The position numbers and the translations under genes were made by a program. A DNA stretch of 64,000 bases. Source: Bacteroidia bacterium. GTDB lineage: Bacteria > Bacteroidota > Bacteroidia > Palsa-965. Location: positions 37,041 through 101,040 of the forward strand of contig JAKLJE010000007.1 in NCBI GenBank assembly GCA_023151315.1, read 5' to 3'. Positions 28,531 through 37,450 of this stretch are shown in pieces. Each line of letters starts with the position of its first letter. Within the stretch, counting starts at the first letter, position 1. The notes under the pieces were generated by a model. It ran no database searches. It was not told the DNA's origin and saw only the letters and a list, made by a program, of their open reading frames with translations.

Positions 28531-29541
28531 GTGAAGAGCAAGACCGGTCAAATTATTCAGTTTGTAATATTCTTCGGTCTCGGAGCCGGATTGATGTGGT
28601 GGCAATACAGCCGCTTCACGCCGGAACAAAGTGAAAATTTTCACAAAGGTTTAGCGAACGCAGATTACTTCTGGTTTGCGATTGCATTGGTAATAGGTGC
28701 GATTGCTCACTTGTTACGTGCTATTCGCTGGCAGTTTCTTCTTGCGCCTTTGAACAGAAAAGCTTTACTCGGAAATCGTTTTTACGCAGTGATGATCGGT
28801 TATCTGGCCAACTACGCTTTCCCGCGTTTGGGTGAAGTAACGCGTTGCGGCGTTTTGAAAACAAGTGACGATGTTCCGTTCTCTGAATCATTCGGAACTG
28901 TAGTAGTGGAACGCATTGTCGATTTACTTTGTCTCGGACTTGTATTTGTAGTTGTGCTGTTGTTTCAGTTTGCAGAACTGCAATCGCTGTGGCTGCAATA
29001 CATCTGGAATCCTGCGAGTGCGAAGTTTGCAGCACTGTCTCAGAATCCTCTGGCGCTGATTGCCATACTTGTTGGAGGAATTGCAATTGTAATCGGTGTT
29101 TATTTTCTGCGAAAAAAATTAGGCAAGAAGAAAAAAGCTGACGGAGAGAAAGGATTCATTGAAGGACTGAAAGACGGCATTCTTTCTATCCGCAAAGTGA
29201 AGAATCCGTTTTTGTTCATTGTTTATTCTCTTTCTATCTGGGCAGGATATTATTTCTCACTCTATTTCTGTTTCCGCTGTTTCCCTGAAACTTCAGATCT
29301 CACGCTGAACACCGCATTGATTCTTCTGTTGTTCGGAACCTTCGGTGTGGCATTCACTCCGGGCGGCATTGGCGCTTATCAGATTATCGTTACTGCAATT
29401 CTTATCGATCTTGTTCCATCAACAGAACCTGCGGCAGCATCATTCTCATGGTTATCATGGGGCGCACAGGTTGCAACAGTTGTGTTGTTCACAGGAATCG
29501 CATTTGCATTGCGACCTGCACTGAATAAAATCCGCCAATGA
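28531..29541 (+). CDS. Lysylphosphatidylglycerol synthase transmembrane / flippase-like family protein
   Basis: A 336-residue membrane protein with about eight hydrophobic helices and a GTG start two bases after panD. LLRAIRWQFLL, NYAFPRLGEVTRCG, VVVERIVDLLCLG and FTPGGIGAYQ are the conserved blocks of the LPG synthase TM/UPF0104 family, which includes AglD- and MprF-like flippases. No soluble lysyl-transfer domain is attached, so it is likely a lipid or glycolipid transporter of unknown cargo. It overlaps the rfaE2 start by ATGA, so panD, this gene and rfaE2 look co-transcribed. Confidence 0.85.
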   Translation: MKSKTGQIIQFVIFFGLGAGLMWWQYSRFTPEQSENFHKGLANADYFWFAIALVIGAIAHLLRAIRWQFLLAPLNRKALLGNRFYAVMIGYLANYAFPRLGEVTRCGVLKTSDDVPFSESFGTVVVERIVDLLCLGLVFVVVLLFQFAELQSLWLQYIWNPASAKFAALSQNPLALIAILVGGIAIVIGVYFLRKKLGKKKKADGEKGFIEGLKDGILSIRKVKNPFLFIVYSLSIWAGYYFSLYFCFRCFPETSDLTLNTALILLLFGTFGVAFTPGGIGAYQIIVTAILIDLVPSTEPAAASFSWLSWGAQVATVVLFTGIAFALRPALNKIRQ

Positions 29542-30032
29542 GCACTACAGAAAACATCCGGAAGAAAATTAAAACGCGTGAAGAAATTCAGTTCGTTGTT
29601 CAACGCGCTCATTTCTTCGGGAAGAAAATTGTTTTCACCAATGGCGTTTTCGATCTCATGCATTTGGGTCATGTTGATTATCTCAGCAAGGCGAAAGATT
29701 GCGGGGACATACTCATTGTTGGAATGAACAGTGATGCATCCGTTAAAATGCTGAATAAAGGTGATTCGCGTCCGTTGCAGGATCAGAATTCACGCTCAAT
29801 GGTTCTTGCTTCATTGTCGTTCGTGAATTTCGTTGTGATCTTCGACGAGGAAACACCGTACGATCTGATCAAAGCGGTGCAACCGGACGTGTTGGTGAAA
29901 GGTGCCGACTACAAAGTTGAACAGATTGCCGGACATGATATTGTATTGGCTCGCGGCGGAGAAGTGAAGTTGATTGAATTGGTGAGCGGGTATTCGACTA
30001 CGGCGATTGAGAAGAAGATACTTGGGAAGTAG
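29538..30032 (+). CDS. rfaE2: D-glycero-beta-D-manno-heptose 1-phosphate adenylyltransferase
   Basis: A 164-residue nucleotidyltransferase equal to the C-terminal half of HldE. FTNGVFDLMHLGHVDYL contains the HxGH ATP site, GMNSDASVK the substrate loop, and DVLVKGADYK with SGYSTTAIEKK the closing motifs. It makes ADP-heptose for lipopolysaccharide inner core. The kinase half is not in the window. The start overlaps the preceding stop by four bases. Confidence 0.93.
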   Translation: MSTTENIRKKIKTREEIQFVVQRAHFFGKKIVFTNGVFDLMHLGHVDYLSKAKDCGDILIVGMNSDASVKMLNKGDSRPLQDQNSRSMVLASLSFVNFVVIFDEETPYDLIKAVQPDVLVKGADYKVEQIAGHDIVLARGGEVKLIELVSGYSTTAIEKKILGK

Positions 30033-30052
30033 ATTAGTTAAGTAAGTCGATT

Positions 30053-30079
30053 AGTAGGTTAGTACAATAAGTAGGTTAG
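30053..30079. repeat. Left inverted repeat beside the four-helix-bundle gene
   Basis: AGTAGGTTAGTA, four bases, AAGTAGGTTAG. The same 12 + 4 + 11 pattern lies inverted at 30588-30614, with 23 of 23 specified bases identical and only the four-base gap differing. The repeat overlaps the last bases of the gene at 30076. Confidence 0.75.
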
Positions 30080-30477
30080 GTCTTCGGTGGTGATTTGAGT
30101 CGCGCGGGGAGAAATTTTTCAGGGTTGCGCATCATTGAGCCGAGCATGCGTTCCACTTCGTCTATAAGTTTAAACAGTTCTTCATGTTGTGTTCGAGTGA
30201 TGTATTCGCAATCCAGGGCGATATCGAGCCAAAGTGCGGTTTCTCCAAGTTCTCCATCGCAGATGCTCAATTTACTGTAAAAGTTTTTCTGGTACTCTCG
30301 TTTGCGATATCCCTCAACTAAATTCGCACAAACCGATCTCGAGGATCGTCTGATCTGACTTGTCAGCCCAAAGCGCTCGTCAGCAGGAAAAGACTTTGAA
30401 ACCGTGAATATATTCATTGCAAGTTGATAACTTTTTTTGTAAACCATCAGCGACTTGTAACCGTATTTCGTTTCCAT
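30076..30477 (-). CDS. Four-helix-bundle protein (23S rRNA intervening-sequence family)
   Basis: A 133-residue protein from ATG 30477; a TTG 15 bases upstream is less likely. LMVYKKSYQLAMNIF, FGLTSQIRRSSRSVCANLVEGYRK, KNFYSKLSICDGELGETALWL and the final helix are the four amphipathic helices of the family first found in intervening sequences of 23S rRNA. Function is unknown and there are no catalytic residues. It stands alone between inverted repeats, unlike its neighbours. Confidence 0.85.
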   Translation of the reverse strand: METKYGYKSLMVYKKSYQLAMNIFTVSKSFPADERFGLTSQIRRSSRSVCANLVEGYRKREYQKNFYSKLSICDGELGETALWLDIALDCEYITRTQHEELFKLIDEVERMLGSMMRNPEKFLPARLKSPPKT

Positions 30478-30587
30478 GATCAGTTTTTGCAAACATCATG
30501 AGTTGGACTTAACTTCGTTGAATATTAATTACTTATTATCGTTTGTAAACGTTTGTTCATGTACGCAATGTTAATTATCGTCCTTTA

Positions 30588-30614
30588 CTAACCTACTTCG
30601 AATACTAACCTACT
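30588..30614. repeat. Right inverted repeat beside the four-helix-bundle gene
   Basis: CTAACCTACTT, four bases, TACTAACCTACT: the reverse complement of the left copy at 30053-30079 apart from the four-base gap. Between gene start and this repeat lies about 110 bases of AT-rich sequence with GTTTGTAAACGTTTG. Confidence 0.75.
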
Positions 30615-30654
30615 CTTTTCACTCTCGTAGTCTTTTCACCAATCAACTCCAAGC

Positions 30655-30939
30655 ATGCATCACGTCTTCTCACTCGGACACAACGAAAAGCACATGATCG
30701 ATATGAGCTATGATCAGTTCTGGGGGCGCTTTGAAGTTAAAGTAGACAATATAACTGCAATCAGCCGACTGTTCATGTTCGACTTTGCATTCACGCGCGA
30801 CTTCGATCTTTGGGTGGGTGTTAACGAAAAACATCATCTGCGCATCAATAAAACCCGTCCGACGTTCTTCGCTGGATTCCGTCCGCATACGTACATGATT
30901 TACATTGACGGCGTGCTGGTGAACCGGTTTGAAGCGTGA
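30655..30939 (+). CDS. Small hypothetical protein
   Basis: A 94-residue soluble protein starting MHHVFSLGHNEKH. It is rich in aromatic and beta-forming residues, with DNITAISRLFMFDF, FDLWVGVNEKHHLRI and YMIYIDGVLV, suggesting a small beta sandwich. I do not recognise the family. It precedes radA by 69 bases on the same strand but a -7 element lies between. Confidence 0.6.
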   Translation: MHHVFSLGHNEKHMIDMSYDQFWGRFEVKVDNITAISRLFMFDFAFTRDFDLWVGVNEKHHLRINKTRPTFFAGFRPHTYMIYIDGVLVNRFEA

Positions 30940-30981
30940 CTAAATAATTTAGTTTTCCAAGCGCGCCGTATTTCGCTGACC

Positions 30982-30989
30982 TAGTTTTG
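30982..30989 (+). promoter_or_regulatory. Bacteroidota -7 promoter element of radA
   Basis: TAGTTTTG fits TAnnTTTG and lies 19 bases before the radA start. Confidence 0.45.
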
Positions 30990-31008
30990 CTCAGTAACAA
31001 GTGAAACT

Positions 31009-32382
31009 ATGGCTGTAGCGAAAGTAAAAACACAGTATTTCTGTCAGAATTGCGGAACCAGCTCACCGAAATGGGTGGGAAAATGTACCTCGTGCGGAGA
31101 GTGGAACACGTATGTGGAGGAAATCGTCAAGAAGAATGACGATCCCCGCTCCTCGCCTTTCTCGCGATCAAACGGTCGTGCAGTAAAGCCGTTGAATCTG
31201 AATGAAATTACCGGAGGTGAAGAACGTCGCATTCCGCTTTACGATAAAGAACTCACACGTGTTCTGGGCGGAGGACTCGTTCCGGGATCACTCGTGCTGT
31301 TTGGCGGAGAGCCGGGAATCGGGAAATCCACTTTGATGCTGCAACTGGCTACAAACGTAAAGAACATGCGTGTGCTTTATGTTTCCGGTGAAGAAAGTGA
31401 ACAGCAAATCCGCATGCGTGCGGAGCGAATCGGAATAAAAAATCAGGATTGTTTCATTCTCACAGAAACTAACACGGCGAATATTTTTCAGCAAGCCGCA
31501 ATCATTGAACCGCAATTGATGATCATCGATTCCATTCAGACTTTACACACTGCAAGTGTGGAAAGTTCACCGGGAAGTGTCTCACAGGTGCGTGAATGCG
31601 CAGGAGAAATGCTGCGTTATGCGAAAGAGAATGAAGTTCCGGTATTTCTCATCGGCCACATCACCAAAGACGGCTCCATTGCAGGACCGAAAGTGCTCGA
31701 ACACATGGTGGATACCGTGTTGCAGTTTGAAGGCGATCGCAACCACGTTTACCGTTTGCTGCGTACTACGAAAAACCGTTTCGGATCCACCAATGAACTC
31801 GGCATTTACGAAATGCAGGGAAGCGGTTTGCGTGAAGTGAGCAATCCTTCAGAAATTCTTGTTACATCACGCGATGAAGCAGTAAGCGGCGTTTCAATTG
31901 CTGTTCTCATGGAAGGTTTGCGACCAATGCTTATCGAAACACAAGCTCTTGTAAGTTCTGCTGCATACGGAACACCGCAACGCTCGGCAACAGGATTTGA
32001 TCTGCGTCGTTTAGGAATGTTGCTTGCTGTATTGGAGAAACGATGTGGCTTCCGTCTGGGAGTGAAAGATGTGTTTCTGAATATTGCCGGCGGATTGAAA
32101 GTGGAAGATCCGGGAATTGATCTTGCTGTGGTTTGTGCGGTGCTTTCTTCGAACGCAGATATGCCGATTGCCAATGGCGTGTGCTTTGCCGCGGAAGTCG
32201 GATTGAGCGGAGAGATACGTCCGGTGACACGCATAGAGCAGCGCATTTCAGAAGCTGAAAAACTCGGCTTCAAAGAAATTTATATTTCGAAATTTCATAA
32301 AGGCTTGAAGCAGGATAACTACGCGATTCGTTTGAGAATGTGCGGGAAGATTGAGGAGGTGTTCAGTGGGTTGTTCGGGTGA
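31009..32382 (+). CDS. radA: DNA repair protein RadA
   Basis: A 457-residue RadA/Sms. The zinc finger has Cys12, Cys15, Cys26 and Cys29. Walker A GEPGIGKST is at about 99-107, LMIIDSIQT is Walker B, and KNRFGSTNE is the RadA KNRFG motif. The C-terminal Lon-like domain runs from about 270. It is a RecA-like ATPase that drives branch migration in recombination repair. Full length and single gene. Confidence 0.97.
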   Translation: MAVAKVKTQYFCQNCGTSSPKWVGKCTSCGEWNTYVEEIVKKNDDPRSSPFSRSNGRAVKPLNLNEITGGEERRIPLYDKELTRVLGGGLVPGSLVLFGGEPGIGKSTLMLQLATNVKNMRVLYVSGEESEQQIRMRAERIGIKNQDCFILTETNTANIFQQAAIIEPQLMIIDSIQTLHTASVESSPGSVSQVRECAGEMLRYAKENEVPVFLIGHITKDGSIAGPKVLEHMVDTVLQFEGDRNHVYRLLRTTKNRFGSTNELGIYEMQGSGLREVSNPSEILVTSRDEAVSGVSIAVLMEGLRPMLIETQALVSSAAYGTPQRSATGFDLRRLGMLLAVLEKRCGFRLGVKDVFLNIAGGLKVEDPGIDLAVVCAVLSSNADMPIANGVCFAAEVGLSGEIRPVTRIEQRISEAEKLGFKEIYISKFHKGLKQDNYAIRLRMCGKIEEVFSGLFG

Positions 32383-32395
32383 GAATAGTACAGGG

Positions 32396-32416
32396 AATAG
32401 TACACGGAAAGGACGG
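32396..32416. repeat. Left inverted repeat beside the GxxExxY gene
   Basis: AATAGTACACGGAAAGGACGG matches the complement of 32880-32900 at 19 of 21 bases. The motif is of the dispersed kind also seen near 19778. Confidence 0.75.
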
Positions 32417-32453
32417 AAAAGACAGATAAATACGGATAAACTTTATTGTTGAT

Positions 32454-32876
32454 ATGGAAGTCGTTTATAAAGATGTTACGGATAAATTGATAAGAGCATT
32501 TTACAACGTATACAACAAGTTAGGTTATGGATTTGCAGAAAAGGTCTATGAAAATTCAATGATTATTGAATTACGCGCCTTAGGATTAAAATGCGAAAAG
32601 CAAAAACCAATCAAGGTTTATTATGATGGACTCCAGGTTGGCGAATACTACGCCGATCTGGTGATCAACGATTGCGTAATTGTGGAACTGAAATCAGGAT
32701 CTGGTATTGTTCCGGAACATGAAGCACAATTACTCAACTATCTCCGCGCGACTGACATTGAGGTTGGTTTTTTACTGAACTTCGGAGAGAAAGCTATTTT
32801 CAGGAGAAAATATTTCACGAACGATAGAAAGGTTTTTATTAAAGAAGAAGGTGGACCGCTGTGCGGGAATCCGTAA
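32454..32876 (+). CDS. GxxExxY family protein
   Basis: A 140-residue protein. The naming motif is GFAEKVY at residues 26-32. EYYADLVINDCVIVELKSG resembles the D...ExK core of PD-(D/E)xK nuclease folds, as noted for the family, but activity is not established. FLLNFG and the basic RRKYF end are also typical. It stands alone between inverted repeats (32396-32416 and 32880-32900), suggesting it arrived as a small unit. Confidence 0.88.
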   Translation: MEVVYKDVTDKLIRAFYNVYNKLGYGFAEKVYENSMIIELRALGLKCEKQKPIKVYYDGLQVGEYYADLVINDCVIVELKSGSGIVPEHEAQLLNYLRATDIEVGFLLNFGEKAIFRRKYFTNDRKVFIKEEGGPLCGNP

Positions 32877-32879
32877 AAT

Positions 32880-32900
32880 CCGTCCTTCCCGTGTACTATA
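32880..32900. repeat. Right inverted repeat beside the GxxExxY gene
   Basis: CCGTCCTTCCCGTGTACTAT with one further A is the near-complement of the left copy at 32396-32416, differing at two positions. It begins three bases after the GxxExxY stop. Confidence 0.75.
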
Positions 32901-32967
32901 ATTAGTTACTGGCACGATTTTTTCGGCTTTATCTGCCCCTGAAGGCCTCCAAGCCCGATGGTTCGGT

Positions 32968-32975
32968 TAAATTTG
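32968..32975 (+). promoter_or_regulatory. -7 element of the histidine kinase in leaderless position
   Basis: TAAATTTG matches TAnnTTTG and ends six bases before ATG 32982. Confidence 0.55.
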
Positions 32976-32981
32976 CCCTGA

Positions 32982-35900
32982 ATGCCCGTTTCTGCCCGAC
33001 TCAAATCACTTATCAAATCGAGATACAGCTTGCTGCTGGGCGGAATTCTCTTGCTCACCGCAGGTTATCTGGTGAGTCTTTCCGGCGGGACCAGAACAAG
33101 TCCGCTGATTGCAGGATTAACCGAAGAACTTCACGAGAGGGAAACTGTTTTGCATGCGGAGTTGGATTCACTTTACAATTTCGCGCAGACAAAAACATTC
33201 GAAGAAATCTTCATCGCGCAAAGCGACCGCAACGGAGCACTTTACGCCAAGCATGGAATTGTACTTCTCATTTATCAGGGCGACTCACTGAAATATTGGT
33301 CCGATAATTCCGCTGCAGTTGAAACATACATGCTCGAAGTATGTCTTGATCAACGCATGACTCGTTTGCGTAACGGTTGGTTCGAAACGATTCAGAAAAC
33401 AGACAACGCAGGCAGAACTTATATTGGCTTGTTGCGCATCAAGAATGAATACTCCTACGAGAACCAATATCTCGTGAATTCATTCGCAGAAGGTTTGCGT
33501 CTTCCACCTGAAACGGAAATTGAAATCGGCAAGCCCGGATCTACAAATGCAATTCATGCTTCAGACGGAACTTATCTTTTCTCTCTTGTATTCAAACAGC
33601 AAGGCAATTCCGACCTGACACTTTCTCAAATTGTTGTCAACGTTCTGCTCATTCTGTTCGGCTGTATTCTGGTGATAGCATTTCTGCGAAAAGAAGTTGC
33701 TTCTCTCGAACAAACGCTCAAGCCACATGGAAGCGCTCTGCTGTTCATTGGAGTAATTGCGGCATTACGTTTCCTGACGTTACTTATTCATTTCCCTTCT
33801 ACTTTCTACGACTTGCCTTTGTTCAGTCCGATTCACTACGGAAACGCAGGCTCATTCTGGAATCAGAATCTCGGTGATTTTCTGATCAATGTAATTCTGT
33901 TCTTTTACATCACCGTTTTCGTAAGCGCGCATCTGCGCAAAACACGAGTGAAGTTTGCGGGAAGTAATTGGTCGCAACTTGCATGGACAACAGCACTGCT
34001 TGGAATTCCGGCTGTCATTGCGTGGGGAATCAACTCCATGATTTCCGGCTTAGTGCAGAACTCCGACATTTCATTTCAGGTAAACAATCTCTTCGGTCTT
34101 TCAGCGTACAGTTACACCGGCATCTTCATGATTGCATTGATGCTCGCCGCATTCTTCCTCATCAGTGAAAGTGTGCTTCGTATCATTGAATCATCAATTG
34201 CAGAAAGAACTAAACGCTTGTACGGATGGTTGATCTCTTCTGCACTTGTAATCGGAATCCATCATCTGTTCGGCAGCGTGGATCTTCTTGCGATCTCGTG
34301 GCCGATGGCTGTGTTACTGGTTCTGCTACTTCGTAAAACGGATGAAGAAAACGGAACATTCTCGTTTTCTGTTATTGTTTTTCTGGTTCTTCTCTTCTCA
34401 TTCTACACCACGCACATGTTGCTGAAGCAATCCATGCACAAGGAACATGACAGTCGTGTTGTATTTGCAGAGAAACTTGCCGCCGAGCAGGATCCTATTG
34501 CAGAACATTTGTTTACGGAGATTGACAACAAGATCGCCCACGACACCAATCTTATTCGCTACACACAAATGCCGGATCAGGATTTCGCTGCATTTGAAAA
34601 AACAATACGTCAGCAATATTTCAGCGGTTATTGGGAAAAGTATGAAGTGAAAGTTACTTTCTTCGATACGATGTGTACGCCGTTGCTTCGTTCCAGCACG
34701 CCATGGAGTGACAACATTCTTCACTTCGAAGAACAGTGTGAGAAAAACGGAGTTCCTACTTTCAGTGATCAGTTGTTTTATCTCGACAACGGTACCGGAC
34801 GTATCAGTTATCTCGCGAAAATTGTGTTGCAATATCCCGAAAGAGAAACGCATCTAGGACAAGGAACTTTGTTCATTGAGTTTGATTCGAAACTCATGTC
34901 GGAAGAAATCGGATTCCCGGAGTTGTTGCTAGATCGGGAACTCGGTTTGAACCGCAAGCTGATGAATTATTCTTATGCGAAGTACAAGAACGGTCAACTT
35001 GTAAATCGTGCAGGAGAATTTCTTTACAGCTTATCTTCAGAATTCATTGAAGATAAAGGACACTTCCACTACTTCGAAACAGAAAAGTGGGATCATCTTG
35101 CGTATCGTCCGGATGAAAGTACATTGGTGCTGCTCAGTAAACCGGAAGAAGGATGGCTGGGTAAAATCACGAGCTTCTCTTACATTTTTGCATTCTTCAG
35201 TTTGCTGCTGATTGTTTCCTTGTTCGGCAGACAAATGCTTGTGGCGCGTCCTGCATTCTCGCATCTCACATTCAAATACAGAATTCAGTTGGTATTAGTA
35301 ATGATAGTTCTCGTATCACTTGGCTTGTTCGGTGCCGGTTCGATTTACTATATCCGTCAGCAATATCAGACCAAGAACGCAGAAATAATCAGCGAGAAAG
35401 CACACTCTGTTGTGTTGGAGATTGAAGGCAAGCTGCAGAATGATCAACTGAATAATTCATACCGTGACTACGCAACGTACCTTTTGAAAAAATTCTCGAA
35501 CGTATTCTTCACGGATATCAATCTGTACGATGCGCAGGGAAATCTTTATGCCTCATCACGCCCGAAAGTGTTCGACGAAGGATTGGCTTCGCGCAAGATG
35601 AATCCTGAAGCGTATACACAGATCAGTCTGATGAAGAAATCGGAATACATTCACGATGAAAACATCGGCAACCTGGCCTACTTGTCCGCTTATCTTCCGG
35701 TGAAGAACAAAGAAGGTCAGTTGCAGGCGTATCTGAACATTCCGTATTTCGCAAAGCAGAACGATTTAGAGAAAGAGATTTCCACTTTCATGGTGGCGCT
35801 CATCAACGTTTACGTTTTGTTGTTTGCGTTGGCCGTTCTTGCTGCGATATTCATTTCCAACTATCTCACGCATCCTTTGCGACTCATTCAGGAAAAAATG

Positions 35901-36713
35901 CGTCAGGTGAAATTGGGTAAAACCAACGATCCGATTGAATGGACAAGCAAAGATGAAATAGGAAGTTTGGTGAGTGAATACAACCGCATGATTACTGAAC
36001 TCACGAAGAGTGCTGAACTGCTTGCGCAATCGGAACGTGAAAGTGCGTGGCGTGAAATGGCGAAACAAGTTGCGCATGAAATCAAGAATCCGTTAACGCC
36101 GATGCGACTGAGTATTCAATTGCTGGAGCGTGCATACAAAGACAAAGCGCCGGACATTGATCAGAAAGTAGAGCGTTTATCACGTACTGTAATTGAACAG
36201 ATTGATACGCTTGCCTCCATTGCAAGTGCATTCTCTGATTTTGCGAAGATGCCGAAACCTGTTTTGGAAGAAATGGATCTGCGCGAAGTCGTTTACAATA
36301 CACTTGAACTCTTCAGTGAAAATGATGAAGGTGTTGAGTTCAGTGTTAACGACAAAGTAAACGCAGCGATGATGATTACCGGCGATCGCGAACAGTTGCC
36401 GCGTGTGTTCAACAATCTTTTCCGCAACGCGATTCAGGCTATTCCTGATGACAGAAAAGGGAAAGTTGTAGTGGAGTTATCGCAACAGAAAAATCATTTC
36501 ATAGTATCCGTGCGTGATAACGGAACAGGAATTTCGGATGAAGTGATTGATAAAATCTTCGTTCCGAATTTCACCACCAAATCCACAGGCATGGGTCTTG
36601 GTTTAGCGATGGTGAAGAACATTGTGGAAGGCTGCAACGGCATGATCTGGTTTGAAACCACAAAAGATGCCGGCACTACTTTCTTTGTGAGTTTTGATGA
36701 GTGTGTTGATTAA
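32982..36713 (+). CDS. Large membrane sensor histidine kinase (NtrY-like)
   Basis: A 1243-residue kinase, far longer than the usual 500-750. The N-terminus has one hydrophobic segment (about 12-30) and a periplasmic-type region. A multi-helix membrane block follows (about 210-480), then a second extracytoplasmic region, a helix near 730, another sensor stretch and a helix near 950. HAMP comes next, then the phosphoacceptor AKQVAHEIKNPLTPMRL (His1032). The ATPase has NNLFRNAIQAI, VRDNGTGIS and TGMGLGLAMVKNI. It should phosphorylate a response regulator, but none lies beside it. HEIKNPLTPM is typical of NtrY kinases. Confidence 0.88.
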   Translation: MPVSARLKSLIKSRYSLLLGGILLLTAGYLVSLSGGTRTSPLIAGLTEELHERETVLHAELDSLYNFAQTKTFEEIFIAQSDRNGALYAKHGIVLLIYQGDSLKYWSDNSAAVETYMLEVCLDQRMTRLRNGWFETIQKTDNAGRTYIGLLRIKNEYSYENQYLVNSFAEGLRLPPETEIEIGKPGSTNAIHASDGTYLFSLVFKQQGNSDLTLSQIVVNVLLILFGCILVIAFLRKEVASLEQTLKPHGSALLFIGVIAALRFLTLLIHFPSTFYDLPLFSPIHYGNAGSFWNQNLGDFLINVILFFYITVFVSAHLRKTRVKFAGSNWSQLAWTTALLGIPAVIAWGINSMISGLVQNSDISFQVNNLFGLSAYSYTGIFMIALMLAAFFLISESVLRIIESSIAERTKRLYGWLISSALVIGIHHLFGSVDLLAISWPMAVLLVLLLRKTDEENGTFSFSVIVFLVLLFSFYTTHMLLKQSMHKEHDSRVVFAEKLAAEQDPIAEHLFTEIDNKIAHDTNLIRYTQMPDQDFAAFEKTIRQQYFSGYWEKYEVKVTFFDTMCTPLLRSSTPWSDNILHFEEQCEKNGVPTFSDQLFYLDNGTGRISYLAKIVLQYPERETHLGQGTLFIEFDSKLMSEEIGFPELLLDRELGLNRKLMNYSYAKYKNGQLVNRAGEFLYSLSSEFIEDKGHFHYFETEKWDHLAYRPDESTLVLLSKPEEGWLGKITSFSYIFAFFSLLLIVSLFGRQMLVARPAFSHLTFKYRIQLVLVMIVLVSLGLFGAGSIYYIRQQYQTKNAEIISEKAHSVVLEIEGKLQNDQLNNSYRDYATYLLKKFSNVFFTDINLYDAQGNLYASSRPKVFDEGLASRKMNPEAYTQISLMKKSEYIHDENIGNLAYLSAYLPVKNKEGQLQAYLNIPYFAKQNDLEKEISTFMVALINVYVLLFALAVLAAIFISNYLTHPLRLIQEKMRQVKLGKTNDPIEWTSKDEIGSLVSEYNRMITELTKSAELLAQSERESAWREMAKQVAHEIKNPLTPMRLSIQLLERAYKDKAPDIDQKVERLSRTVIEQIDTLASIASAFSDFAKMPKPVLEEMDLREVVYNTLELFSENDEGVEFSVNDKVNAAMMITGDREQLPRVFNNLFRNAIQAIPDDRKGKVVVELSQQKNHFIVSVRDNGTGISDEVIDKIFVPNFTTKSTGMGLGLAMVKNIVEGCNGMIWFETTKDAGTTFFVSFDECVD

Positions 36714-36733
36714 TCCTCCATTCAGGAAAATGT

Positions 36734-36741
36734 TAACTTTG
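36734..36741 (+). promoter_or_regulatory. -7 element of the B12-binding gene in leaderless position
   Basis: TAACTTTG matches TAnnTTTG and ends five bases before ATG 36747. Confidence 0.55.
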
Positions 36742-36746
36742 CCCGT

Positions 36747-37154
36747 ATGAAACGTCCTATACGTGTTCTTATTGCAAAAGTCGGACTTGATGGTCACGAC
36801 CGCGGCGCAAAAGTTATTGCATCATTCTTACGTGATGCAGGCATGGAAGTAATTTACACCGGCTTGCGTCAGACTCCTGAAATGGTTGTGAATGCAGCGT
36901 TGCAGGAAGATGTTGATGCTATCGGAGTGAGTATTCTTTCCGGTGCGCACATGACGGTGTTTCCGAAAATCATGACGCTCATGAAAGAGAAAGGAATGAA
37001 TGATGTGCTGCTTACCGGTGGCGGAATTATTCCGGATGCAGACATGAAAAAGCTGAATGAGCAAGGCGTTGGACAGCTCTTTCCTCCGGGCACAGATACG
37101 AAGGTGATCGTTGATTACATCACTGATTATGTGAAGACGCACCGCAACTTCTGA
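36747..37154 (+). CDS. Cobalamin B12-binding domain protein (methylmalonyl-CoA mutase C-terminal type)
   Basis: A 135-residue stand-alone B12-binding domain. [15 protein letters not shown] has the DxHxxG signature whose His replaces the lower ligand of cobalamin. [10 protein letters not shown] and LLTGGGIIP are the other cofactor contacts. It matches the C-terminal domain of methylmalonyl-CoA mutase and the separate small subunit of related acyl-CoA mutases. No mutase catalytic subunit, meaB or epimerase is in the window, so its partner must lie elsewhere. Confidence 0.9.
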   Translation: MKRPIRVLIAKVGLDGHDRGAKVIASFLRDAGMEVIYTGLRQTPEMVVNAALQEDVDAIGVSILSGAHMTVFPKIMTLMKEKGMNDVLLTGGGIIPDADMKKLNEQGVGQLFPPGTDTKVIVDYITDYVKTHRNF

Positions 37155-37270
37155 TTCTGAGACTGAATCGGGAACTTTTTTGCAACCTTCATAAACTACT
37201 GATTTTCAATTATTCTATCAACCTAAGAAGCGTTGATAAATGTCGAAACACATTCTTTTTTCGGCTCAAA

Positions 37271-37303
37271 TTTGATTCGTATTAAAATTCCCGTATATCT
37301 TTG
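37271..37303 (+). promoter_or_regulatory. Promoter of the sulfur assimilation leader
   Basis: TTTG at 37271-37274, a 21-base spacer and TATCTTTG at 37296-37303: both elements of the Bacteroidota promoter at allowed spacing. Transcription would start near 37308, about 45 bases before the leader peptide. This 530-base gap between genes at 37155 and 37685 otherwise holds the leader peptide, attenuator and repeats listed below. Confidence 0.75.
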
Positions 37304-37351
37304 CGCCATCGTTCGGAGAAAATCCGACAAAGGCATTTAAGTTATATCAAC

Positions 37352-37450
37352 ATGAAATTCACTAACAACCAAAACCTCAATTCATACATGATGTGTATGA
37401 TGATGTGTTGCTGCATGCGCAGTGATGCGGGAGGTTATTTGGCTGAGTGA
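37352..37450 (+). CDS. Met/Cys-rich leader peptide of the sulfur assimilation cluster
   Basis: A 32-residue frame starting ATG AAA and ending TGA. Residues 13-22 are MMCMMMCCCM: ten successive methionine or cysteine codons at 37388-37417. The rest is polar, with no signal peptide or membrane segment, so it is unlikely to work as a protein. It lies between a good promoter and an intrinsic terminator, upstream of sulfite reductase, as expected for a ribosome-stalling leader that senses charged Met and Cys tRNA. No Shine-Dalgarno site is seen, as usual in this phylum. The alternative is a small metal-binding protein; the flanking hairpins argue against that. Confidence 0.8.
   Translation: MKFTNNQNLNSYMMCMMMCCCMRSDAGGYLAE

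Noticed and set aside
37304-37351. Small stem TCGGA/TCCGA in the 5' leader, considered as a riboswitch
   Set aside because: It does not match any SAM or cobalamin riboswitch pattern I know; the attenuator explains the leader better.
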